From JABDCI01 sp964475835 (GTDB taxonomy: Bacteria > Verrucomicrobiota > Verrucomicrobiia > JABWAM01): DNA of 64,000 nucleotides. A program made the position numbers and the translations under genes. This document shows, in pieces, positions 15,983-25,225 of this stretch. Positions within the stretch are counted from its first letter, which is position 1, and every line of letters starts with the position of its first letter. The notes beneath the pieces were generated by a model that was not told where the DNA came from, did not search any database, and worked only from the letters and a program-made list of their open reading frames with translations. The stretch is taken from NCBI GenBank assembly GCA_964475835.1, contig CAYYYL010000005.1, positions 60,923 through 124,922 on the forward strand, read 5' to 3'.

Positions 15983-17674
15983 ATGAAATCTGATTTCTCC
16001 AAGTCCTTGAACTCACGCAGCCGGGCCATCACTGAGGGTGACATGCGCGCGCCGAATCGCGCCATGCTCCGGGCTGTCGGTTTCAAGGACGAGGATTTCA
16101 ATAAGCCGATCATTGGCGTCGCTAGCGGGTACAGTACGATCACGCCGTGCAATTCCGGCATTGGGCAGCTTGCCGAGCGTGCTGAGAAGGGGATTCGGGA
16201 GACAGGGGGAATGCCCCAGATTTTCGGAACCATTACGATCAGCGACGGCATCTCCATGGGAACCGAGGGGATGAAGTGTTCCCTGGTGAGCCGGGAAGTG
16301 ATCGCTGATTCCATTGAAACCGTGTGTCGGGGCCAGTGCATGGACGGGGTGATTGCGATCGGCGGGTGTGATAAAAACATGCCTGGCGCCGTGATTGGCA
16401 TGGCCCGGCTGAACATTCCCTCCATCTTTGTGTATGGGGGTACCATCAAGCCGGGGCACTATCATGGGAAGGATCTCACGGTGGTGAGTGTTTTTGAGGC
16501 TGTGGGACAATATGGTGCGGGAAAAATGCCCCAGCAGGATTTTCAGTGCATTGAACGCAGCGCCTGTCCCGGGCCGGGTTCATGCGGGGGCATGTTTACG
16601 GCGAATACCATGAGCTCGGCGTTTGAGGCCATGGGGCTGAGTCTGCCTTACAGCTCCACCATGGCTGCGGAGGATGCTGAAAAAGCCGCCAGTGCGGAGG
16701 CAAGTGCCCGGGCGCTGATGGAGTTGATCCGTCGGAATATCTGTGCGCGGGACATCATCACGCGCAAGTCCATCGAGAACGCCATCACGGTGGTGCAGGC
16801 GATTGGAGGCTCGACGAATGCCGTGCTTCACTTCCTGGCGATTGCGCATGCGGCCGGAGTGAAATTGACGATTGACGATTTCGAAAAGGTGCGTCAGAGG
16901 ACCCCTCACCTTACAGATCTGAAGCCTTCAGGCAAATATGTGGCGACGGATCTGCATCGTGCGGGGGGGATCCCCCTGGTGATGAAAATGCTGTTGAAGG
17001 CGGGACTTTTGCATGGGGACTGCATGACTGTGACCGGGAAAACCATTTCAGAAAATCTCGCCGATGTGGTCGACACGCCCGCTTCCTCTCAGGATGTGAT
17101 CCTTCCCTTCAACAAGCCGAAGTACAAGAAGGGGCATTTGAGCATTTTGAAGGGGAATCTGGCCCAGGAAGGGTGTGTGGCGAAGATTTCCGGGATCAAG
17201 GAGACACACATCACCGGCCCTGCGAAAGTGTATGATTCTGAGGAGAAATGCATGGCGGCCATCATGGCCGACAAGATCAAACCGGGTGATGTGGTGGTGA
17301 TTCGTTATGAGGGACCGAAGGGGGGACCCGGAATGCGCGAGATGCTTTCGCCGACAGCGGCAATCATCGGCAAGGGGCTGGGAGACGCCGTAGGATTGAT
17401 CACGGATGGGCGTTTCTCCGGGGGCACTTATGGACTGGTGGTAGGTCATGTGGCCCCTGAAGCGCAAGTGGGCGGGAATATCGCTCTGCTGAAGAACGGG
17501 GACCTTATCACCATCGATGCCGAAAAGCGCCTACTTGAGGTGAAACTGTCGGCTGCCGAACTTGCGAAGCGCCGGAAAAAGTGGAAGGCTCCGGCAATCA
17601 AATACAAACGGGGTGTGCTCGCAAAATACGCCAAACTTGTTTCAACTGCGTCCCTTGGAGCTGTGACGGATTAA
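15983..17674 (+). CDS. ilvD: dihydroxy-acid dehydratase
   Basis: This 563-residue protein has full IlvD/Edd family length. Iron-sulfur cluster cysteines are Cys56 (TPCNSGIGQLAE), Cys129 (AIGGCDKNMPG) and Cys201 (CPGPGSCGGMFTANTM). The C-terminal half has the family blocks GGPGMREMLSPTAAI and ITDGRFSGGTYGLVVGHVAPE. It dehydrates 2,3-dihydroxyisovalerate and dihydroxymethylvalerate in branched-chain amino-acid synthesis. The motif set favours IlvD over the phosphogluconate dehydratase Edd. It is preceded by 87 nt without a gene and is probably monocistronic. Confidence 0.95.
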   Translation: MKSDFSKSLNSRSRAITEGDMRAPNRAMLRAVGFKDEDFNKPIIGVASGYSTITPCNSGIGQLAERAEKGIRETGGMPQIFGTITISDGISMGTEGMKCSLVSREVIADSIETVCRGQCMDGVIAIGGCDKNMPGAVIGMARLNIPSIFVYGGTIKPGHYHGKDLTVVSVFEAVGQYGAGKMPQQDFQCIERSACPGPGSCGGMFTANTMSSAFEAMGLSLPYSSTMAAEDAEKAASAEASARALMELIRRNICARDIITRKSIENAITVVQAIGGSTNAVLHFLAIAHAAGVKLTIDDFEKVRQRTPHLTDLKPSGKYVATDLHRAGGIPLVMKMLLKAGLLHGDCMTVTGKTISENLADVVDTPASSQDVILPFNKPKYKKGHLSILKGNLAQEGCVAKISGIKETHITGPAKVYDSEEKCMAAIMADKIKPGDVVVIRYEGPKGGPGMREMLSPTAAIIGKGLGDAVGLITDGRFSGGTYGLVVGHVAPEAQVGGNIALLKNGDLITIDAEKRLLEVKLSAAELAKRRKKWKAPAIKYKRGVLAKYAKLVSTASLGAVTD

Positions 17675-17720
17675 TTCCAGCCTGATTTGTTGGGACTCCA
17701 CTGGAGGCAGGAGCATCGTT

Positions 17721-20309
17721 GTGATGAAATCAGTCCTCCTGATTCTGTGGTTGCTCGCCAGCGTGATGAGTGCACGCGCGGATGATTTTTATTGGAGAAA
17801 TGGGGGTACGGGGGATTTCACCAATGGTGCGAACAACTGGTTCACCAATGGAGTGATTGCGGGGACATTTCCCGCCAATCCCGACAATGCGTTTTTCACG
17901 AATAATGGAGTGATCACCGTCAACTGGACGGCTTCCATTACCAATGCGAATGCTTTTTTTGACACGCCGAATGGGACAAATGTATTGGGAATTGGATCGT
18001 CCACGTGGATGCTTACCAATAATTTTCTTGTGGGGGTCACCGCGGGATCGACAGCATCCCTGGCCCAGATCAGTGGCACGCTTGTGGTGACCAATGGGAG
18101 TCGGACAGGCGCCTTCGTGGTGGGACAAACCGGGGCGGGTAACTTTCTGCTTACCGGGGGCACATTGGTGGTGGATCGACTGGTGGTGACCAATAACGAC
18201 GGCATTTCTGCGAATTCAGTGTTTAATTTTTCCCACGGAACCATGACCATTCTGAATGGGTCCACATTCGCGCCCACCAATATCACCAGCGGATACAAGC
18301 TGGGGCTCACCTCCAATGACACCGCGACCTGGAACTTTCTGGGTGGGACCAATGCCTTTGCCATGGCGGGCACGAATACCTTCACCATTGGAGGGGCCAA
18401 CAGCACGGGAGTGGTTCTTGTAAGTGGAAGCGGAACCGTCTGGAGCAATACCGGAGGAGTCTTTGTGGGTACCACCGGCAGTCGGCTGACCATTTCCAAT
18501 AGCGCCTACGTTTATTCCTCAACCGGTCAGATGGGACAGGCAAACACCACTATTTTGGTGACCGATCCGGGGACCACCTGGAATGTTGCCAGGGAGATCC
18601 AGACGGGGAGTGGGGGTACCATGGTGATCAGCAACGGAGCCACGTTGTCCGCCAACGCTCTTGGGGGTTCCGGCAACAGCAATACCATCATCATCACGGG
18701 TTCGGGTACGGTGTTCACAAATCGAACGGGATTTTTTATGGCGAATACTTCAGGAGCCAACAGTCAGAAAAATTTGATGCGTGTCGAGTCCGGCGGGAAA
18801 GTTTTTGTAAATTCAACCGTCCTGATACGGGGCGCTTCCAACAGTGTGTTTGTTTCCGGAACGGGCTCCCAATTTCGAACCCCCTCAACGTTGGACCTGG
18901 GCAATTTTTCAAGCAACCAATTGATTATTGAAAATGGCGGGACGGTTATTGATACCACGGCGACCCTGGGGCGGATTTCCACGGCAACCAGTAATGCGGT
19001 GTATGTCACAGGTGCTGGCTCCATTTTCAGCAATACCACCAGTCTGGTCATTGGTCAGACCGGCGCCGTGAATTCGGTGATGACCAGCAATGGAGGTGTT
19101 GTTTTTGCCCCGACATTGAACATCGGTCTGGCCGCCGGAGGATCTGGGTCGCTTCTGGTGACCGGCTCCAACACTCTTGCGCGCTTTACGGCGGGGGTTT
19201 TTATCGGGTCAAACACCACCACGTTTGGAGCGGGGGCGATCCTGGTTCTCGACAACGGTGTCCTGGAGGCGACGAATATTGTCACCGGGTTTTCCAATAG
19301 CGGCATGGTGACCAATTTGGGAGGGGTGCTACAGTTTGTGAACGCGAATCCGGTTTTGATCACGAATTCCGGGGGAAGCATTTTTCTGACAAACGCGGTC
19401 CTTTCCTACCGGAATGTTTCCGCTGCCAATATTTTTCAATCCGATGTTTCAAATATCACATTTCAGGGTAACAACACCTTCCGGTTGAATGCGTCGACGA
19501 ATTCGAGCATCAACGACTATACCTTTGGAACGAATAACGGAAATTTCTATCAGCATCTGAGTTTGCTGAATGGCTCCACCCGCTGGCAAAGCACGGTGGC
19601 TTCGACAATCGGGTCGGGTGGCATTTTTTCGATTTCCAATACCACGGCGAGCATCGGGGGGGTGTTGACCAATTCGGGAACAATCAATGTCTACTTCAGC
19701 AGGGTCACCTATGCGAATCCCGTGGTCTTGAGTGGAGCCTATCTGAGCGATCCCTCAACCAATATTTTTTCGACGAACGTGACCATTACCTCCTCGGGTT
19801 ATATTCAGGGAAGTTCCGGGGACGTGTTCCAGTTCGAGCGGAATCTGACGCTTCAGTCGACGGCAAGCAACCTCTTCAATCTCACCGCCTCGACTGTTTT
19901 GTTTACCAACCTGGGTGGGGCTCACTTGCTGGACCTTACAGGGAGTTCAGCTCTCGACCGGGGCACCAATGGCATTGTGCAGCTGGCGGACGTCACCAAT
20001 AACTTCGCCTTTGGAACGCTGAAGATAGCGGGGGCGGGGGACACGCTTCGGGTGACTGGTGACGTCAACAACGCCCTTTATGTGGGCGCCCTGAATCTTG
20101 GGGTGCTTGCGAATACGAACAATCTCATTACGGATGTGAATGTCTATTATGACAACACCCTGCTGGCGAATGCCTATTTGGGAAGTGCGACCTACGATCT
20201 GCAGGGCGCGGGAATGTTGATCCCGTATGGAGTGCCGGAGCCATCCTTCCTTGTTCCCGTTGGAATCGGGATGTTGGCATGGCTGAGGCGAAGAAAACCG
20301 GCTTGTTAG
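17721..20309 (+). CDS. PEP-CTERM autotransporter-like repeat protein
   Basis: This 862-residue protein starts with a signal peptide (KSVLLILWLLASVMSARA); GTG 17721 and ATG 17724 are both possible starts, with AGGAG about 8 nt upstream. The body is Asn/Thr/Gly-rich, with short imperfect repeats such as SGTLVVTNGSRTGAFVVG, VSGSGTVWSNTGGVFVG and TGSGTVFTNRTGFF. These are the PATR/autotransporter beta-strand pattern, expected to make a long beta-helix. It ends with a PEP-CTERM sorting tail: VPEP at about 837, a hydrophobic stretch and RRRKPAC. PEP-CTERM proteins are processed by exosortase and often linked to exopolysaccharide. An EPS cluster begins at 61 kb, but no exosortase is visible. Confidence 0.85.
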   Translation: MMKSVLLILWLLASVMSARADDFYWRNGGTGDFTNGANNWFTNGVIAGTFPANPDNAFFTNNGVITVNWTASITNANAFFDTPNGTNVLGIGSSTWMLTNNFLVGVTAGSTASLAQISGTLVVTNGSRTGAFVVGQTGAGNFLLTGGTLVVDRLVVTNNDGISANSVFNFSHGTMTILNGSTFAPTNITSGYKLGLTSNDTATWNFLGGTNAFAMAGTNTFTIGGANSTGVVLVSGSGTVWSNTGGVFVGTTGSRLTISNSAYVYSSTGQMGQANTTILVTDPGTTWNVAREIQTGSGGTMVISNGATLSANALGGSGNSNTIIITGSGTVFTNRTGFFMANTSGANSQKNLMRVESGGKVFVNSTVLIRGASNSVFVSGTGSQFRTPSTLDLGNFSSNQLIIENGGTVIDTTATLGRISTATSNAVYVTGAGSIFSNTTSLVIGQTGAVNSVMTSNGGVVFAPTLNIGLAAGGSGSLLVTGSNTLARFTAGVFIGSNTTTFGAGAILVLDNGVLEATNIVTGFSNSGMVTNLGGVLQFVNANPVLITNSGGSIFLTNAVLSYRNVSAANIFQSDVSNITFQGNNTFRLNASTNSSINDYTFGTNNGNFYQHLSLLNGSTRWQSTVASTIGSGGIFSISNTTASIGGVLTNSGTINVYFSRVTYANPVVLSGAYLSDPSTNIFSTNVTITSSGYIQGSSGDVFQFERNLTLQSTASNLFNLTASTVLFTNLGGAHLLDLTGSSALDRGTNGIVQLADVTNNFAFGTLKIAGAGDTLRVTGDVNNALYVGALNLGVLANTNNLITDVNVYYDNTLLANAYLGSATYDLQGAGMLIPYGVPEPSFLVPVGIGMLAWLRRRKPAC

Positions 20310-20379
20310 CGTTCGAATGGAGAATGGGAGTTGTTGGGGATTCACCCGGGATGCTCGATTCAGCAGGAGCCTGGGATGA

Positions 20380-21858
20380 TCAGAGCGCGACGGTGACCGT
20401 TTTGATTTCCGTATAATTCCTGAGGCCGTACTCCCCGAGTTCACGCCCGATGCCGGACATTTTGAATCCGCCGAAAGGTGCGGCTGCGTCGAGGACATCG
20501 TAGCAATTGATCCAGACGGTGCCGGCTTTGAGTTCTGCCGCCACACGATGGGCCTTCTGGATGTCCCGCGTCCAAACGGCGGCAGCGAGGCCGTACATGG
20601 TCCGGTTCCCCCGCTCGATCACTTCCTCCACGTCCCTGAACGGGATGACGGACATGACGGGGCCGAAGATTTCCTCGCGGGCAATGGTCATTTCATCACG
20701 CACACCACAAAAGACCGTGGGTTCAATGAAATAGCCTTTGTGTCCTACGCGACTTCCCCCTGTTCGTAGTTGGGCGCCCTCATTTTTCCCTGCCTCGATA
20801 TAACGCATGACCCGATCAAATTGCTCCTGGCTCACCTGTGGCCCCTGGGTGGTGGAGTGGTCAAAGGGATCTCCGACGCGTTGTTTGCTCACGCGAGCAA
20901 GGAGGCGCTCCATAAAAGCGTCATGAATGCTGCCTTCGACGAAGAGGCGAGATCCGGCGCAGCAACACTGTCCCTGATTGAAGAATAGTCCGAAAAAGGC
21001 GCCTTCGATGGATTGATCCAGGTCGGCATCGGCAAAGATGATGTTGGGGCTTTTGCCGCCAAGTTCGAGGGTGACGCGTTTGAGATTGGTCCGGGCCGCC
21101 GCCTGCATGATGAGTTTGCCGACTTCCGTGGAGCCAGTGAATGCGATTTTGTCGATCTCCATATGCTCGGAGAGTGCGGCCCCCGCATCACCGAATCCGG
21201 GAACGATGTTGATCACGCCCGGGGGAAAACCCGCTTCCATGGCGAGTTCGCCAACACGCAGGGCCGTCAATGGGGTCTGCTCCGCGGGTTTCAGGACGAG
21301 GGTGCAACCGGCGGCGAGGGCGGGACCCCATTTCCATGCGAGCATCAGGAGTGGGAAATTCCAGGGAATGATCTGGCCGACGACACCGACGGGCTCATGG
21401 CGGGTGTAGCAGAGGTGAGGGCCATTGATGGGGATGGTCTTGCCTTCAATCTTATCGGCCCATCCCGCATAGTAACGGAGGCAATCCAGGACAAGGGGAA
21501 GATCGATGGAACGACTGTCTCGGATGGGTTTGCCGTTATTCAGGGTTTCCAGAGCGGCAAGTTCGTCGATATGCTTTTCCATCTGATCGGCGAGACGAAA
21601 CAAGCACATGCCGCGTTCACGTGCGGACATTTTCTTCCAGGGACCGGAATCGAACGCCTTTCGGGCTGCACCGACGGCAAGGTGGATGTCCTCGGGCCCT
21701 CCTTTGGCGACATGGGCAACGACTTCGCCTGTGCCTGGGTTGAAGGTGGGAAAGGTGGCTCGTGAAGCCGCGGGCTGAAACTTCCCATCGATCAGCATCT
21801 GGGTTTGGCGGATTTTTACCGACGTGGCGCGCGGAAGGGCGAAAAGGGGGGCTGCCAT
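20380..21858 (-). CDS. aldehyde dehydrogenase family protein
   Basis: This 492-residue protein is the standard ALDH length. I chose the start at 21858 (MAAPLFAL) because AGGAG lies about 7 nt upstream; the frame stays open to 22074 with unlikely sequence. It contains VGQIIPWNFPLLMLAWKWGP, KPAEQTPLTAL, FTGSTEVGK, the catalytic Glu in VTLELGGKSPNIIF and the nucleophile Cys in FFNQGQCCCAGSR (about residue 298). The C-terminal APFGGFKMSGIGRELGEYGL block is typical of class 1/2 ALDHs (betaine-aldehyde/retinal type). It oxidises aldehydes with NAD(P)+; the exact substrate is unknown. It is convergent with the PEP-CTERM gene. Confidence 0.93.
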   Translation of the reverse strand: MAAPLFALPRATSVKIRQTQMLIDGKFQPAASRATFPTFNPGTGEVVAHVAKGGPEDIHLAVGAARKAFDSGPWKKMSARERGMCLFRLADQMEKHIDELAALETLNNGKPIRDSRSIDLPLVLDCLRYYAGWADKIEGKTIPINGPHLCYTRHEPVGVVGQIIPWNFPLLMLAWKWGPALAAGCTLVLKPAEQTPLTALRVGELAMEAGFPPGVINIVPGFGDAGAALSEHMEIDKIAFTGSTEVGKLIMQAAARTNLKRVTLELGGKSPNIIFADADLDQSIEGAFFGLFFNQGQCCCAGSRLFVEGSIHDAFMERLLARVSKQRVGDPFDHSTTQGPQVSQEQFDRVMRYIEAGKNEGAQLRTGGSRVGHKGYFIEPTVFCGVRDEMTIAREEIFGPVMSVIPFRDVEEVIERGNRTMYGLAAAVWTRDIQKAHRVAAELKAGTVWINCYDVLDAAAPFGGFKMSGIGRELGEYGLRNYTEIKTVTVAL

Positions 21859-22136
21859 AAGAGAGCTCCTTTCGAAAAATTGCCTTTCCATAATATACCG
21901 CATTTCCCGCCTTTTCTCAAAGCTGACCGACCTGCGAGGCATTTGAACTGTGTTCCTGTGGGGGGCAGTCCGAACCAGAAGAAACCGCGAGTCCTCATAA
22001 GAAAAAACTGACGTGGCTTTTATGAGGGGCGATTGGGGCCGGCGGGCATAGACCACCGCTACAGTCCAAGCCAAAGAGGATGCTCCTGAAAAGAGTGCTC
22101 TGTTGACCTTTGTCCGGGTGTTTGACAGGTTTCAGA

Positions 22137-24518
22137 ATGGTTCGAAAGAGAAATGCCGGATTCCGTTCCCTGCGACAGCTCATTTTTCTGGGCGTTTTTG
22201 TCGTGGTAGCGGCCTTGGGATATCTCTACTTGTACGGGCTTCCGACGAGTTGGAAAAACGCGGTTCTTCAAGAGCTCTCCCTCAGGGGGATTCAATTGGA
22301 GATTGATTCCCTGCATTTTGACCCCTGGCGTGGAGTGGTGGCCCGGGGCATTCACTACAAAACGGCTCCCACGCAGGGATTGGAGATTGCAGTGAGGGAG
22401 CTGGCTTTGAATCTGCATCTGGCGGACCTTTTCCGGAGGCAGTATGCCCTGGAGCGCGTCTTTTTTTCGGGGAGTGACATTCAGTTGATTCCCCAGACCC
22501 CGGCGCGTCCTTTGATTATTGAAAGTGCGCATGGCGGCATCCGCATCGGCAGGGATGGGATGATCGAGCTCAATTCACTTGTGGGCACCCTTCAGGGAAT
22601 CCGCCTGGAACTTAATGGGTTCCTCAATTTTCGACGGGAAAAGGCAGAGGGTCCCACGGATCATCAGGGGAATGATTTTCAGACCATTCAGCGGATTCTG
22701 GATGGATTGGGGGTCGCTCAATCTGGAAATCCCCTACAGGCGAGTGTGCGGCTGGAGGGACGCCTTGCGGAACCCGAAACCTTGAAAATTCAGCTGATCA
22801 TGGAGCCGCAGAAGGCGTTTTACGATCGATGGCATGCGGAACAAGTGGAGGCAAAGGTCGATTTCGAAGACAACACCCTCCATGTGCGAACGCTCCAGGT
22901 TAAAAATGCAGGGGGCACCCTTTCTGTTCAAGGCACATGGAAGGTTCATGGGGCCGCTGAGTTTGAGCTTTCGTGTAACTTGAACCCTTTCACGCTCTTC
23001 AGGGGCAGCTTGTCCAACAACTGGAGTCGTTCATTTTCGATGGCGACTGCGCCCGATGTCTGGCTGAAGGGGCGCATGGACACCTCGCAAACCAATGCCC
23101 TTCAGACGTTGGAAGCGGAGGGGAGCTTTTCGATTCACGGATTGCAGTGGCGGGAGCATTTGGTTCAAGAGCTCAAGGGGAATATCTATGCGACGAAGGG
23201 AAGAGCGGATGTGCCCAATTTCAGTCTTGTTCAGGAGTTTGGTCGGCTGGATGGAAAGGTCGCCTGGGAATTCGGTCCGAAGGCGCTCGTCTTCGATATT
23301 GCCAGCACCCTCGACCTTGCTGCCGCGATGAAGATTCTTTATCCCAGTGAGAAAAACTGGTTTCGGACGGTAGTCTATCACAAACCTCCCCGGATGAATC
23401 TCGCCGGTCGCTGGCTGGTGCGCGACCCCAACGGTTTGAATGCCAAAGGGACCTACGACTGGCAGGATTGGGAGGCGAGTGGTGTGAAGATGATATCCAC
23501 TTCGGGATTGATCGACATCAAGGGGAGGAATTTCATGTTCGACCGGCTCAAGTTGATCCGGCCCGAGGGGGGAATCCAAGGATCCTTTTCCATGGATTTT
23601 GCAACTCAGAACACGATTTTGAATGTTGTCAGTTCCATTGATTTTGCAAGTCTGACCCGGATGATCGGCCCGAAAACGGAGGAAACTTTTCGCCCCTATC
23701 ATTTTCAAACACCGCCCAAGCTGATGCTGGTGGGCGTGATCAACATGGCCGATGATTCAAAGAACGATCTCTGGACGCATGTGGATTGCGAGAAGTTTGG
23801 AATTTGGAAATTGTCGGCCGAGGATGTTCATGCGGATGTGCGGAGTTTTCGGAAAAGTCTGGAGATCGGAAAGTTCAGCGCGAAGTTTTACAACGGGGTT
23901 CTGGAAGGGGATGCGACCTTTGATTTTTCCAGTCCCGAGCAGGATTGGGCGTTTCAGTGTTATCTCGACAAGGTGGATTTCGACAGTTTCACCCATGATC
24001 TTTGGGCCTTTAACAAGGTGCAGGGGCAGTTGACAGGTTGGGCGGAGATGAGCGGAACCATGAAGAGTTCCAAGCAATTGAAGGGACGAGGGGAAATCAA
24101 GGTGGACAATGGAGTGTTATGGCGCATCCCGCTATTTGGGGAACTTTCCCAATTCATTCCCATTCTTGGGGTTCAAAAGGCACGAAAAGCCATGGGAACC
24201 TTCACCGTCGCCGATGAAAAGGTGAAGGTGGATGATTTCAAGGTGAGCGCGGGAATCATGTCGCTGACGGCGAAGGGGGAGTACCACTTCGATCAGAGTC
24301 TGGATTTCATTGTTCAGGGGCATTTTCTCCGGGCGTTTTTTGGAATTGGTTACGTCTTCGATCCTCTGACGAAGGCGTTTGAATATCATCTGGGCGGCAA
24401 ACTCAACGACCGGAAATGGAAACCAAGGTTCATTCCCAAGGAGCTGTTGTTGCAATTTGGCGATGACGAAGCGTCCAAGGCGGATGAGAAAGCCGGTGAT
24501 TCCGGGGAGAAACCGTGA
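22137..24518 (+). CDS. AsmA-like inner-membrane-anchored protein
   Basis: This protein of about 793 residues starts at ATG 22137 (a TTG at 22110 would add nine residues). An N-terminal TM anchor (LIFLGVFVVVAALGYLYLYG) is followed by a long beta-rich body with AsmA/TamB character (ELSLRGIQLEIDSLHFDPWR early on). The C-terminal AsmA-like domain includes GRGEIKVDNGVLWRIPLFG, GTFTVADEKVKVDDF and LDFIVQGHFLRAF. AsmA-like proteins form hydrophobic grooves bridging the periplasm and are implicated in phospholipid transport to the outer membrane (family knowledge), which suits a Gram-negative-type cell. It overlaps thiE by 4 nt; the 278-nt upstream gap has no clear promoter. Confidence 0.8.
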   Translation: MVRKRNAGFRSLRQLIFLGVFVVVAALGYLYLYGLPTSWKNAVLQELSLRGIQLEIDSLHFDPWRGVVARGIHYKTAPTQGLEIAVRELALNLHLADLFRRQYALERVFFSGSDIQLIPQTPARPLIIESAHGGIRIGRDGMIELNSLVGTLQGIRLELNGFLNFRREKAEGPTDHQGNDFQTIQRILDGLGVAQSGNPLQASVRLEGRLAEPETLKIQLIMEPQKAFYDRWHAEQVEAKVDFEDNTLHVRTLQVKNAGGTLSVQGTWKVHGAAEFELSCNLNPFTLFRGSLSNNWSRSFSMATAPDVWLKGRMDTSQTNALQTLEAEGSFSIHGLQWREHLVQELKGNIYATKGRADVPNFSLVQEFGRLDGKVAWEFGPKALVFDIASTLDLAAAMKILYPSEKNWFRTVVYHKPPRMNLAGRWLVRDPNGLNAKGTYDWQDWEASGVKMISTSGLIDIKGRNFMFDRLKLIRPEGGIQGSFSMDFATQNTILNVVSSIDFASLTRMIGPKTEETFRPYHFQTPPKLMLVGVINMADDSKNDLWTHVDCEKFGIWKLSAEDVHADVRSFRKSLEIGKFSAKFYNGVLEGDATFDFSSPEQDWAFQCYLDKVDFDSFTHDLWAFNKVQGQLTGWAEMSGTMKSSKQLKGRGEIKVDNGVLWRIPLFGELSQFIPILGVQKARKAMGTFTVADEKVKVDDFKVSAGIMSLTAKGEYHFDQSLDFIVQGHFLRAFFGIGYVFDPLTKAFEYHLGGKLNDRKWKPRFIPKELLLQFGDDEASKADEKAGDSGEKP

Positions 24519-25168
24519 ACGGAGTTCGTCCCATTTCTGAATGCCGGCTTTACGCCATTCTTGATTCGGCTTATCTGGGGGGGCGGGACCCGGGCCGGGT
24601 GACGTTTGAGATGATTCAGGGTGGGGTGGATCTGATTCAAGTGCGTGCGAAAGATCGCAGGGAGGAGGAGATTGCGGCGTGGACACGGGAGGTTTTGCCT
24701 GTAGCTCACAAGGCGTCCGTGGGAGTCATCGTGAACGATCATCCGGAGGTGGCGGCTTCGGTGGGAGCTGATGGGGTGCATGTGGGGCAGGACGATTTGT
24801 CCGTCAGAAAGGCGCGAACCATCGTGGGCGTGGGGCGGTGGGTTGGAAAATCCACGCATTCCATGGAACAGGCGCTTCGAGCTGAGGAGGAGGGGCCTGA
24901 CTATATAGGGGTGGGACCGGTGTTTGCGACGCCCACCAAGCCGGACTATGTGCCCGTGGGGCTCCCTCTTGTGCGGGAAGTGGCCGCCCGGGTGAAGATC
25001 CCGTTTTTCTGTATTGGAGGGATCAAATGGGAGAATCTGGATGAAGTTCTTCGGCAGGGGGCGACCCGCGCTGTGGTGGTTTCAGGTATTTTGCAGGCGG
25101 TGGATGCGGCCGACTACTGTCGTAAACTGAAGTCGAAACTCGATCGTTCCGCGTTGGAATGGGAGTGA
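24515..25168 (+). CDS. thiE: thiamine phosphate synthase
   Basis: This 217-residue protein starts at GTG 24515, overlapping the AsmA-like gene by 4 nt. It has the TIM-barrel signatures of ThiE: VDLIQVRAKD (pyrimidine site), VIVNDHPEVAASVGADGVHV with GQDD, GKSTHSMEQALRAEEEGPDY, VGPVFATPTKP and FFCIGGI. It couples HMP-PP with the thiazole phosphate to give thiamine monophosphate. ThiS usually shows STHS at this position in ThiE, as seen here, whereas TenI regulators lack these residues. No TPP riboswitch is obvious upstream, as expected for a coupled gene. Confidence 0.93.
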   Translation: MNGVRPISECRLYAILDSAYLGGRDPGRVTFEMIQGGVDLIQVRAKDRREEEIAAWTREVLPVAHKASVGVIVNDHPEVAASVGADGVHVGQDDLSVRKARTIVGVGRWVGKSTHSMEQALRAEEEGPDYIGVGPVFATPTKPDYVPVGLPLVREVAARVKIPFFCIGGIKWENLDEVLRQGATRAVVVSGILQAVDAADYCRKLKSKLDRSALEWE

Positions 25169-25225
25169 TCTTTTCCACAACAAGGGATTGAATTTCTTCC
25201 CGGAACAGAGTCATCATAGCCGCTC

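Noticed and set aside
20380..22074. 564-residue aldehyde dehydrogenase with N-terminal extension
   Set aside because: The ATG at 21858 has a good AGGAG site and gives the normal ALDH length.
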